Shown: piece by piece, positions 1 through 10,867 of the stretch
Numbering within the stretch: the first letter of the stretch is position 1
Layout of the letters: each line of letters opens with the position of its first letter
From: Cunninghamella blakesleeana
Lineage: Eukaryota > Mucoromycota > Mucoromycetes > Mucorales > Cunninghamellaceae
Length of the DNA stretch: 64,000 nt
Assembly (NCBI GenBank): GCA_017871115.1
Contig: JAFCIZ010000001.1
Coordinates: 3,949,501 to 4,013,500 of the forward strand
Reading direction: 5' to 3'
Notes under the pieces: generated by a model
Databases searched by the model: none
What the model saw: the letters and a program-made list of their open reading frames with translations, nothing else
Told to the model about the DNA's origin: nothing
Translations under genes and position numbers: made by a program

Positions 1-56
1 TTGTTGGGGATGGTAAAGAAGATAATAATGGAGAAGAAAGTGTGTATATCTTTTAA
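1..56 (+). CDS. 3' end of an unidentified gene (partial)
   Basis: Reading from base 3 gives 17 codons (VGDGKEDNNGEESVYIF) and a TAA at 54-56, with an acidic, hydrophilic composition and codon choice unlike the intergenic DNA. I take it as the last codons of a plus-strand gene that enters from the left. Its stop lies only 20 bases from the stop of the convergent G-alpha gene, so the two 3' UTRs would overlap. No family can be named from so short a tail, and an open frame of this length could also arise by chance. Confidence 0.35.
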   Translation, partial: VGDGKEDNNGEESVYIF

Positions 57-76
57 ATGATAGTTGGTTATTTAGT

Positions 77-2038
77 TTATATCATAAGTGTGTTTAAATT
101 TTCATTCAAAATAATATCAGAGACAGCAATCATGACATGCTTTAATAATGTAGTATCTGTTGCATCCGTATAGTGGGTATAAACACGTTTTTCAGTATGC
201 TGATTTAGTCGTTGGAATCTCTTTTTAAAATAAGCTCTTGTTTGTTCAAAATCATTATTATTGCCTATATATATTTGTGTTTTTATATAAGTAAATCTTT
301 TCGCTAATTTATATTTATATTTTTTTCCCATTCTTTCTATATATATCTTTTATTATTCTTATTTTACCTTTATAATCTGGGAACCATTGTGACACAGGTG
401 AGACATTGATTTTATCTTTAAAGATGTCAATTTTATTTAGAAATAGAATCATTGAAGTATTTACAAACCATGGTGAATTACAAATAGTATCAAATAACAT
501 TAAAGCTTCATGCATCTATTAGAATAATGTATGTAATAAGATTAGTGAACGAAAGATAAAATGATTTAAAATAAATAAATAATAATAAATAGCACAATAT
601 ATGCAATATAAAAAATAAACTTTTAAGATTGTAAACTTACTTGGTTCTATGATATCATTTTATAATATAAATAAATATAAATAATAATAATAATAATAAA
701 AGAAAAAAGAAAAAAACCCGAGAAATGAATATTAAACTCTATATTATCCTTTAACATCTTTTCATTATCATTATTAGTATGATTGATTAAATATAAATTT
801 ACCGAATCTCTATCTTCTACCAAGCATTGATCATAGCCACTAATAGCTACTACAAATAAGATGGCTGTTACATTTTCAAAACAATGAATCCTATTTTTTT
901 TTTTAAAAAAAAATAAAAAAATAAATGTATATATAAATATATATGTGAATGATGTGATTTTATACCGTTTTATTAAACTATATATAGTAATCCTTTTTAT
1001 CTTTTTTGTTACGTACCATTTTTTTCTTTCAGATCGTTGTCCCCCAACATCAAACATTCTATAAGTTAGTGGTCCCAAATGAAAAACAGTTTCGACAATT
1101 CCAGTTGTCTTTGCACGACATCGGATGATATCTTGATCAGTTGGCATATAATCATTTTCCCATAACTTATCTAATTGCTTATAAAAGCTTTTTTATAATA
1201 ATAATAAAAAAACAAATAAATAAATAATAAGGATATATTAGATCGATCTTCATTTCTTTTTTTTTTTTTTATTAGTATTTATACTTATAAGGTCTTATAC
1301 TTACTATGCAGCATTATCGTGTAAAGCAAATGTATTTCCTTGTTTACAAGCTTCCTGTACACCAGGATCTTCCCATAATTGTTGTAAAGGTAATAAATAT
1401 TGAATAGGGTATGGTTCGTTTTTATTAATCGATGGTGGTTCATGAAATAATGGTAAATATTCCTAATAATAAATAAATATATATAAAGATAAGTAAATAA
1501 AAAAATAAAATGAAATAAAAAACTGAGGATGATGATGATTTATCTAATTATCTTAAAAATATACCACTTTACTATTAATTGTTGGTCACCAAAATCAATG
1601 TGTAATATTTCCATTGCTTCCAAGATAAGTTGCATAGTACTAGTGATATTTGAAAATACAATATGACGAAAATTTTCCCTTTCAGTAGCATCAAATCCAG
1701 CAGCATGGATTAATCTCATTTGTTTTAGTACAGTCGATTTTCCGGATTCCCCAGCACCTATATATAAAAGTAGATATCTATAAGTATATATATATATTAT
1801 TATTTTTTTACACAGACACACACACAGACACACACACAAGCATATGTATATATGTATATATGTATATATAAGTGTATATGTATATATATGTGTATATACC
1901 TAATAAAAGTAGTTTTACTTCAGTTTTCAACTTTTTTTCGTCAGCTTTTATTTGTCTATCAATTAAACGATTGGCTACTGAATCTGATCCAACAGAAGTA
2001 GGTCCATTTTTATTTCCAGTACTTGCACAGTTTCCCAT
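77..2038 (-). CDS. Heterotrimeric G protein alpha subunit, eight coding exons
   Basis: GTP-binding alpha subunit that couples seven-transmembrane receptors to effectors at the plasma membrane. Exons (5' to 3'): 1900-2038, 1573-1757, 1305-1462, 1017-1187, 803-890, 641-646, 368-515, 77-264; 360 aa, usual for the family (about 353). The N-terminus MGNCAS offers Gly2 for myristoylation and Cys4 for palmitoylation. Motifs in order: P-loop GAGESGKST (residue ~47), switch [10 protein letters not shown]3 DVGGQRSE, G4 NKID and a G5 that reads TDAT instead of the usual TCAT. The exon of 6 nt adds Asn-Gln between two exons and is needed for a full-length alignment. The C-terminal receptor-contact tail is NLNTLMI, without the Cys used by pertussis toxin. 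Seven introns contrast with two in the other G-alpha at 12892-14262. Family assignment is certain; subclass is not. Confidence 0.95.
641..646 (-). other. 6-nt microexon of the G-alpha gene
   Basis: On the minus strand AACCAA is preceded by AG and followed directly by GTAAGT, a strong donor. The upstream exon ends after GAC-type codons in phase 0 (..EDRDS) and the downstream exon starts in phase 0 (MHEALML), so the two codons Asn-Gln insert without changing frame. G-alpha proteins carry Asn plus a polar or basic residue just before this helix (TNQMHES, VNRMQEA); the second G-alpha in this window has NRMQEA. Skipping the microexon would delete just these two residues. Confidence 0.8.
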
Positions 2039-3656
2039 GATAATTATTTATATCTAGTATATATTTATTTTATTGAATTTTATTTTAAAAGGTTATGTTG
2101 TAATAGTGAGAATTGAATGGGTATATATGAATATATATATAAAATACTCATATAATATACATATATATATTTAAATAGATTTATGTATATAATATATGAA
2201 TATATGAATATATATATAAAAGTATATATATTTATATTTATATAATAAAAGTGGGCGAAAGAAGAAGAAGAAGAAAAAAAATGGGATATGCTTTATTTTA
2301 TTTTTTTTTTGCCTGAAAAAAAAAAAAAAAAAAGTAAGGAAAAAGTAAAAGAGAAGTTTAAAAAAATTTATTCGAATTTTTTTTTTTAATTAGTGAGTCT
2401 CCGTTCTAATTTTTTTTAAAAAAAATAAAAAGTAAAAAACTTGGTTGACGCAATAATCCATATATGACTATTTTATATTAGTTTTTTTTTCCTTTTTTTA
2501 AAAATAAAATATAAATATTCTTTTTATATAGATAAGGATAATATAATATATGTAGGTATTTAATATTTATATATACTTTCATTCTTACGTACGTATTTTT
2601 TAAGGGATTCTACTTGTCAATGCGTCAGTGTTACATTAAATTTAATATTTAAAGAGAGAAAAAAGATAGTAGGATGCCTTTTTTTATAATTCTTTTCTTG
2701 GTAAGTTAAACCGTGACCGGATCAATATTTTACATAAAGTATTTTAAACTATAAATATTATACTTTATTATATACATAATATATATATATATATATATAT
2801 ATAAAGATGATACTTTTCCTTTTTTTTGAAAAATTAAAAATAAGAATAAGAATAAAATGATTTTATATATATAATATTATATAATATTTAATAACTTTAT
2901 CTTCCCTTTCTCCCTTTTTTATTATTATATATAGTAAAAGATGGGTATTAGTTGGAACGGAGATTCAATACCATGCATTCAGTATTCAATGCCCGTAAGA
3001 ACAATGAAAAATGAAATGGATTATAAACTTTTAACCTTCTCTACTTATCTCCGAATATATTTTTTTTTTTCTTGTCTTATAATTGATTTTTATAGTAGTT
3101 ACTTGTATAATTAATTACATTTATATCCAATATATAATGATAAAATAAAACAAAATAAAAAATAACTTGTATATTTAAAACTATTCTATATTTCTATATT
3201 CTAATTGTTTTTATATTTCTCCCTTCTTTCCTTCCATCCCCTTTTAACTAAAAAAAAAAAAAATTCCATTTTATATATATATATATATATAGATATATAG
3301 GTGTACAAATATATATGTATAAAAGATTCTTTTAGTGTAACGTATAAACCCTTATTATAGCATACATTACTTCTATCCATAATCATTTATTGTAAGTGTT
3401 GTTTATTACAATTCTTTAGTCATGTTAGTAAATACCATGCAACAGGAATTCCATATTGCTGGATATGATCATCCTATTATTTTATTTCAATTTCTTTTAT
3501 ATATAAATATTTGACAACGTAATAAATGTTTTTTTTTAAAAAAAATAAGAAAATTATATTAATTTTTTTTTCCTATTATATACATGTAAAAAAATAGATA
3601 AATATATAATTAATAAATGAATAATAATAATATACGTACATATTTACATATTTATT
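2039..3656. other. Intergenic region upstream of G-alpha
   Basis: AT-rich spacer between the start of the G-alpha gene and the end of the RhoGAP gene, full of TA dinucleotide runs (for example 2779-2803) and T or A tracts. It must contain the G-alpha promoter. No RNA gene or known site is visible. A short minus-strand frame at 3420-3473 looks more protein-like than its surroundings and is described separately. Confidence 0.5.
3420..3473 (-). other. Short coding-like segment downstream of the RhoGAP gene
   Basis: Minus-strand frame of 17 codons beginning DDHIQQYGIPVAW and ending at TGA (3420-3422), immediately after a possible acceptor (AATAATAG). Its base composition is richer in G/C than the flanks. 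The RhoGAP exon 5 ends next to a GTATGT donor-like sequence, so this could be an alternative last exon, but the phases do not match for this frame. It may be an exon remnant or chance. Confidence 0.2.
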
Positions 3657-5425
3657 TTACATACCACTTTGGCTCCGATTGACATAAACAACTTGATGAG
3701 GTTCGTAACCACCATATTTTACTCTTTTCCCTGGTACGGTACGACTCCGCTTTAATTGAGAAGATGATCTGGTTGGAGATGAAGTTGCTGTAACAGCTGA
3801 TGTAAGATGATTAGAAGAACCGTCATCGTCATCACTGCCATTTAATATTTGATCGAAACCAGTCCCTGATAAAGACGCACCTGTTAAAGAATAGAAAGCA
3901 GAAGAGCGATGACTTGCAGTGTCAAGATATGGAGTTTCTCTTCCGGTTGGTGTAGGCGATCTAATAATGGGTGTTGTATTCTTTTTCATATTATTATTAT
4001 TATTATTATTATTTATCATCAGCACCATATTGTTGTGATTATTATGATTACTAGGTGAGGGTGGGCGATGAAGCGATGGAGGAGGAGGAGGCGTTGAGCA
4101 AGGCGATAAAGTGGAGGAAGGAGGAGAAGTGATAGGTTTAATGGGTGGAATAAAATTGGATAAAAATCTTTGGTCGGAGGTAATGATAGATGGTTGATGT
4201 GGCATGTTAAAACTTTGTTGATGCTCAATAAGAAATTGTAATACTTGTTGGGAATGTTTATAAGCTGCTGGGTTTTTAGATGTGGTTGGATGATATAATA
4301 TCCCCTATATAAAATAATATAAAATAAAAAACATGTTGATTAATATTGAATAAATAATATTAATACGTATATACATTTTATTTATTTAATCATTATTTAC
4401 TGGGACAAATACGCATGCTAAACATTGTGTTGACATTTTTGTACTATCCGAAGTTGTAGAAAATAATGCCAACATGTCTAGTAAATATAATAATAGATAT
4501 TGATGAGGTAGTGGTAGCTTTTCAATCAAAACTTGAAAGGCATCCAATTTATCATCCATAGTTGGAAATTCTTGATCTAATTATCGAAAAAAAAAAAGAT
4601 ATTTTTAAATAAATAAATAAATAAATAGATTGATAGATATTATTTCTTTTTTACCCAAAGTATCTTTAAATGATTGATAATATTGTATAGGTATTAATGG
4701 TTCAGGTAATTGAACAAGAAATCGTTTTAAAATGGAAGCTGCATCATGTATTGTATAACCACGCCAATCCAAATCAGAACCATATGTCCCAGGAGAATCA
4801 AATATTGTTTGTAATATACGTAATCTTCTACAACTACCAGGTAATCGGAATATACCTTCTACTCTTAAACCTAGAGAAAAATAATAATTAAATAATATAT
4901 ATACAAATATATAAATATAAATATAAATATAAAAAAATTGAGATATAAAAAAATTGTTATTTTTTTTTTTCCTATATACTTTTATTTTTAATTAATATTA
5001 CCTTCTTCTTTTAAAAAAGAACCACATTTAGCTATGATAGTAGGTATTACTCCAAAACACTGTACACCAGTATGACCATCAATATAAGATATGGTAGACC
5101 CTGCATACTTCACTGACGTTATTAAAGGTATTCCAAAAACCCCATTTTCTATTTTATAAAAATCAAAAAAGTGATGAATAATCCATTAATAGATTAGTCA
5201 AAAAGAAGTACTTGTATTTATTTTTAGAAACTTTTTTATATATGAAACCTTTCAAATAAGTTTATTGATTAAGGTTTAATTTCATATATTATTACCAACA
5301 CTAACAACTTTCATATCTTTAAAATTTTGTGCTTTAGGATTGGCTATGGTTACTTTTTTCCACCAACTACGTATTAATGTTTTTTGACTTGGAGTTAAAA
5401 CGCCTGGTATTTCAAATGATGACAT
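3657..5425 (-). CDS. Rho GTPase-activating protein, Sac7/Bag7 type
   Basis: Stimulates GTP hydrolysis by Rho-family GTPases, most likely Rho1, and so would damp cell-wall and actin signalling. Exons: 5296-5425, 5002-5148, 4655-4870, 4401-4576, 3657-4304; about 438 aa. The RhoGAP domain spans roughly residues 45-245: it opens with GVFGIPLITSVKYAG, carries the arginine finger in EGIFRLPGS, and continues with DWRGYTIHDAASILKRFL and LPEPLIP, the pattern of yeast Sac7/Bag7. The remaining C-terminal part is low complexity, rich in Ser, Pro and Asn, including an N run at about 3990-4015, and ends with a basic stretch KRSRTVPGKRVKYGGY. The stop follows directly on GGTATGTAA, which could itself be a donor, so an extra C-terminal exon cannot be excluded. 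Confidence 0.88.
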
Positions 5426-5701
5426 GTTATGTATACGTTTATGTGTGTGTATATAAAGTTTTTTTTTATAAAATAATGATAATAAAAAAAGGGTTTGAAT
5501 CAATTCAAAAAGTTTAAAAATTAAAAATTAATTATGGGATTTTCTTTAAAATATCGTAAAAGGATTTATAAGCGTGTGTTTGGTGAATGATGAATTGCTT
5601 TTTTTAACAATGGTGATTGTATGAAATGTTATAAAATGAAAAGATTCAAATGATAATAATAATAATAATAATAATAAAAGTAAGAATATATAGATATATA
5701 A

Positions 5702-5744
<43 letters not shown>

Positions 5745-5988
5745 GAGAAAGAGAGAGAAAAATAGAAAGAAGAAAAAAGAAAGAAAAAGAAAATGTGACT
5801 AAATTTTCAATTCCCTAAATAATAAAAAAAAAAATTCTTTCGGATAAAAAAAAAATAAAAAATATAACCATCAAAGGAAATAATATGAGAAAGAAAAAAA
5901 AAAAAGAGAAACATATGTTTTTTAAGTTATAAACTTTTTATTATTAATAATATTACTATCATGTTATATCATTTAAAAAATAAAAGAA
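5426..5988. other. Intergenic region, RhoGAP promoter side
   Basis: Contains a TAA trinucleotide run (5651-5679), a long TA run (about 5696-5740) and a purine-rich A/G stretch (5741-5800). No gene or named regulatory site seen. It lies between the RhoGAP start and the end of the small minus-strand gene, so it should hold the RhoGAP promoter. Confidence 0.4.
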
Positions 5989-6237
5989 TCATGTACATCG
6001 ATTTTTTGCATAATGGCTGTGATTGATTTGTGCTACCATTGTATAACATTTTTGTAGTTCTTCACTTGAAAATTCGCTAGAGATATGATTTAAAGTGTAT
6101 TCTGTAATTTGTCTAGAATATTCTTGCCTTGCTAGTTTTAATACGTTTTCATTTTTTTTAAAAATATGATTAAAAGTACCTGCTGATGATGATACTTGAT
6201 CCAATGGTTGTTGTCTATCAATTTGTCTTAATGGCAT
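5989..6237 (-). CDS. Small hypothetical protein, 82 aa
   Basis: A single uninterrupted frame from ATG (6235-6237) to a stop at 5989. The protein is charged and polar, with a predicted helical middle (FKKNENVLKLARQEYSRQI) and a second helix (SSEELQKCYTMVAQINHSHY). There is no signal peptide, membrane segment or zinc motif. The codon composition and mixed-sequence helices look genuinely coding rather than low complexity. I do not recognise the family. It is divergent from Bro1 (start 7243), about 1 kb away. Upstream or downstream short exons may have been missed. Confidence 0.55.
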   Translation of the reverse strand: MPLRQIDRQQPLDQVSSSAGTFNHIFKKNENVLKLARQEYSRQITEYTLNHISSEFSSEELQKCYTMVAQINHSHYAKNRCT

Positions 6238-7242
6238 GATTATAATTTTTTTTTATTTTGGTGAGAAAAAAAATTAGAAGAGGAGAAAAAATAAAATAAA
6301 ATCAAAATCAATATATATTTTTTATAAGAAACTGAACCTAAAATGGGGATTTTTTAATACATATAGACAGATACATTTATATATATATATATATATATAA
6401 TATATATTATCTAAAACCCATACTAAAAGAGATAAAAAAGGTCGCTGGGTTTGATTTATTAATTTTTTATATGGTTAAATAATATATATATAGTCAAGAT
6501 GATGTAAACGAGCCAATCTCACCATACTTAATTACCATATGTTGACCTTTGGTTTCAAAAAAATATATATTATAAAAATGTGAAAATGGTTTTATTTCCC
6601 AGGTTCTCTTTTTATGAAATAAATTATATATATAAAATTTATGATTCTTTTTCTATTTTTCTTTTTTTTTTAAACAAAAAATCAGGATAACTTATTGACC
6701 AAGAGGTATTAATTTTTTTAGTGGAATACTACCTGTAATAATAATAATAATAATAATAATAAAATATAAAATAAATATATAGAGAGTTTTTTATCCTTGG
6801 ACGATTTTTAATTTAGTATCGTTCATATTTTCGTTTCCATGGTAAATAGAAATATATAATTTATTTATTTTATTTTTTTTTGTATTAAACACGAGTATAT
6901 GATAACCACTCTATATGATCTTTTTATAATTAAAAATAAGATTATCGAAAAAAATTATTATTATTATTATTACTATTGTCATTATCATTGTTTATTTTAA
7001 TATGTGTAAAAAAATATAAAGTAATATCGAAAAAAGGTTGACAGAATGATTTATTTTAACCTTATTATGCCAAATCCTTTGATTTATACATTAAAATAAA
7101 AAATAATTTTAACTTCCGATTTTGATTTTCAGGCGGGATATTTTTTTAAATTTTTGCCAAGTTTTAAAAATATATTTTTTCTTTCATTCTTTTTCGCTTT
7201 TTAGTTTTTATTTTATTAAATAATATAAATTAAAAACAAATT
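6238..7242. promoter_or_regulatory. Divergent intergenic region between small orphan gene and Bro1
   Basis: About 1 kb of AT-rich DNA separating two divergent starts, so it should contain both promoters. It carries TA runs near 6380, a TAA run at 6737-6761 and an ATT run at 6957-6971. No specific transcription-factor site could be named with confidence. Confidence 0.4.
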
Positions 7243-10200
7243 ATGGCAGCTTCACAAATACCTTTTATTAGTGTCCCTTTTAAACGTACGGATGATATTG
7301 ATTGGATTGAACCTTTAAAAAGGTATATAGTCCATCACTACCAAGACGATCCTGAAAAATATACACAAGAAACATATACATTAAATAGACTTCGCCAAGA
7401 TATACGTGGTGCTGGGAAAGATATCACTGGACGCGATTTACTTTATAGATATTATGGTCAATTGGAACTTTTAGATTTACGCTTTCCTATTGATGAAAAA
7501 CATGTCAAGATTCTTTTTACATGGTAATAACAATATTTATATATATATATATATATAGAAAGAGAGAGAGAGAGAGAGAGTTATATATATAGGCATATAT
7601 ATATATATATATACATATACAATGGGTTGGATAAAGCTAAAAAGAATAAAGAGCAAGTTTATTAATACTTTTCTATTGCCATTCTATTTTTATTTTACTT
7701 TATTCTCTTCTTTTTCTTTCTAGGTACGATGCTTTTAATGGAAAAGGAACTTCTCAATACTCCTTAGCTTATGAAAAAGCCAGTGTGATATTTAATTTTG
7801 CCGCTACATTATCTTGTCTTGCCTCTGTACAAAATCGAGCTGAACCTGATGGAAGAAAAAAGGCCTTCCATTTTCTACAAGCATCAGCAGGAATGTTTGA
7901 ATATATTAACGATAATTTTTTACATGCACCTTCCTTGGATTTAAGTAAAGAAACGGTTCATTTTTTAGCAGAATTGATGTTGGCTCAAGCTCAAGAATGT
8001 ATTGTTGAAAATTCCATTCGTGAAAAAAAGAAGGATGGATTGATTGCCAAATTAGCTAGTCATGCGGTATGGGTATATAGTAATTTAGTGGATGATCTAC
8101 AAGAATCAACAAATAAAGGGCTAATGGTAGATAAATCTTGGCTTTCCATGTGTCAAATCAAACACCTCTATTATCAAGCATTGGCACAAAAATACAAGGC
8201 GTCAGCATGTGAACAAGATGGCCAATATGGTGAACAAGTGGCAAGATTGACAGTGGCAGAGAATGTCAGTAAAGAAGCTTCAGGAAAACTAGCAACTACA
8301 TTTTTACAACAAGTGCAACAATTGCAAGCGAGCAATAATAACAGTAATAGTAATACTATGCCTGCGGATAGTGGTTCTGTCATGCAAGAGCTATGCAAAT
8401 CTTTATCAGCTACTTGTCATGAAAAGTTGGCAGCTGCTACAAGAGATAATGATTTGATTTATCATGAACAAGTACCTCAAGAATCCATTTTACAGCCAAT
8501 TGATCGATTAAAAGCTGTTCAACCTCTACCTATGTCAGATTTATATGGTCAAACGGAAATGGCGAAAATCATTGGCCCTGATCTTTTTACAAAATTAATT
8601 CCTCTCAGCATCCATCAAAGTGCTTCCTTATATTCTGAAGAGCAAGCAAAATTGGTTCGTTCGGAAGCAGAAAAATGTGATTTGGCCAAGGCAGAATTAA
8701 GAACTTCGTTGGATTATATGAAACTACCTCAATCTTTAAATAAATTTAAATGGACAACGGCAAATAGTAGTGGGGTTAATCATAATAATAATAATAATAA
8801 CAGTGATCATGAACAACAAAAGCAATTGGCTACTTTTATGTTACCTCCTGATGAAGTTTATACTTGGGCTGATTCTATTTATCAACAAGAACATGATCAC
8901 CAACATAATATTAAATATTTAATGGACACTTTGGAATCTTTGAAAACTACTATTCGTTCTTCATTGGATGATATTCAATTAAAAATGGATCAAGAAATGC
9001 GTGAATGTGAATCAATGAGGGTAAATACTTTTTTTAAATATATATATTAAAAAATAAAAATAAAAGAGATACGAATATTTATTTATTTATTATTTATTTA
9101 TTTTTTGCATATGTATTATGCTATTATTATTATTATTAGGTGAAATATGGAGATCTATGGTCACAAGCACCATCAGGGGCCTTAACCAATCATTTTAGAC
9201 AAGATTTAAAAAATCATCGCCAATCTATGGAAAGTGGCACTCAGTCAGATAGCCAACTTTACCATCAATATACAGACATTAAAAAAGAAATTGATGTATT
9301 GCGACTTGGTAGTAAAAATGATCAACTTGGCCTTTCCTTCACCAATTATTTACATTTGATTATTGAAAATGAGAATAATAATAATAAACAAAAAAAAGAA
9401 ACGGATATTGATAGTTTATTAGATTTAGTTGATGATAGTGATTCTAACCAACAGCAACAAAAGGACGCAGTCTTGGCATGTAAAGAAAAAATCCAACGTA
9501 TTGAAGCCATGGTAGATAAACTATATAAATTAGAAAAGGATCGATATGAAACGTTACAAGATTTAAAAGAAAGAACCAAACAAGATGATATATCTCAGTT
9601 ATTGATTTTAAATAAAAAATCAAATACCGAACAACAGCAAATATTTGCCTCTGAATTGGAAAAATACCGACCTCATCAACAACGTATTCATGCTACTATT
9701 CATCAACAAAAGCAAATGATTCAAGAATTGACGACTACCTTTAAAAGTTTAATGGAAGGCGAAGAAGCTAAAGCGTTACAATCAAAATGGGATAAAATGG
9801 AGCGACAGAAAAAGAAATTGACTGATCAATATAAATTCGCTAAAGATACTTATTTTGAAATTCAAGAAGGACTTGGGTAAGTTATAAACAAATAAAATAA
9901 AATGGAAAAAAGAATTTATGTTTAATTTTCTTTGATTATATTATTTCTTTTTAGCAAGGGGATCCAATTTTATACTAGTTTAAAGGAAGTGGTTGAATCA
10001 TTATGTAATAATTGTAAAGGGTTTATTCAAGATCGGGATAGAGAAAGAAGCCGGTTGGTGGAAGAATTAGAAAGAACACAATCTAATAGAGAACAGACAT
10101 TATTAAAGGAAAAATTAAATATGTATTCATCACCCTCATCCTCATCACCCATTACTACAACCTCGTTAGCAAGTGCGCCTGATATGTCTTTATTAACACA

Positions 10201-10867
10201 ACAAACCCAGCAATTATCAATGAATAATGCAACCAGACCATTATCACAACAACAAACAATACCAATGAATTATAATTCCTTCTCACAAGGAGGAGGTGTA
10301 GGTCATCCACCACAACAACAACAACAACAACAACAGCAACAACAATACTCTCAACCAATAGCTTCTTTACCTTTAATGCCACCTGTACCTGCAACACCAC
10401 AGACTTCTTTTTATAATAATAATAATAATAATAATACTATGTCTAATGTACCACCTCCTATTCCAGCAAAGGAATACCCATCTACTCCATTATCCTCCAT
10501 GAATCCCACCGTTTCTCCTTCTACTCATTTAACTTATCAACAAGGTCCAATGATCCCACCATCACCTTATAATAATAATCCACCTTTTATTCAACAATCA
10601 ACTTATTCGCCCCAACAACAACAACAGCCATCACATATTAATAATAATAATATGATGCCTCCTCCAAATGGATATCAACAACAACAACAACAACCATCTA
10701 ATTATTATCAACATACTATACCAACAAACAATTGGAATCAATATCCATCTTATCCAACCCAACAACAAACATTACCTATGCAACCACCACCACCACAACA
10801 ACAGCAATATCATCAACAGCAACAACAACAACCTTATTGGAATAATAACAATTCATTAATGGATTAA
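7243..10867 (+). CDS. BRO1: Bro1/ALIX-family ESCRT-associated protein
   Basis: Works with ESCRT-III on endosomes in multivesicular-body sorting and cargo deubiquitination. Exons: 7243-7523, 7724-9020, 9140-9876, 9955-10867; 1075 aa. The first ~390 residues are a BRO1 domain (SVPFKRTDDIDW, AYEKASVIFNFAATLS, LAQAQECIVE, DNDLIYHEQVP). It is followed by a helical V-type domain rich in coiled-coil segments (residues ~390-790) and then a Pro/Gln/Asn-rich tail with many PPPP, poly-Q and poly-N runs encoded by CAA and AAT repeats. In yeast Bro1 the tail region recruits Doa4; in ALIX it binds ESCRT partners. The paralogous candidate Rim20/PalA has the same domain order, but sequence and length favour Bro1. 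Exon joins are supported by conserved residues running across each junction (for example TWYDAFNGKGTSQYSLAYEK). Confidence 0.92.
7561..7580 (+). repeat. (AG)10 microsatellite in Bro1 intron 1
   Basis: Ten perfect AG units flanked by TA-dinucleotide runs inside the 200-nt first intron of the Bro1 gene. Confidence 0.9.

Noticed and set aside
3421..3510. Plus-strand frame starting MLVNTMQQEF
   Set aside because: Short, without splice context or known family, and overlapping an equally short open frame on the other strand.
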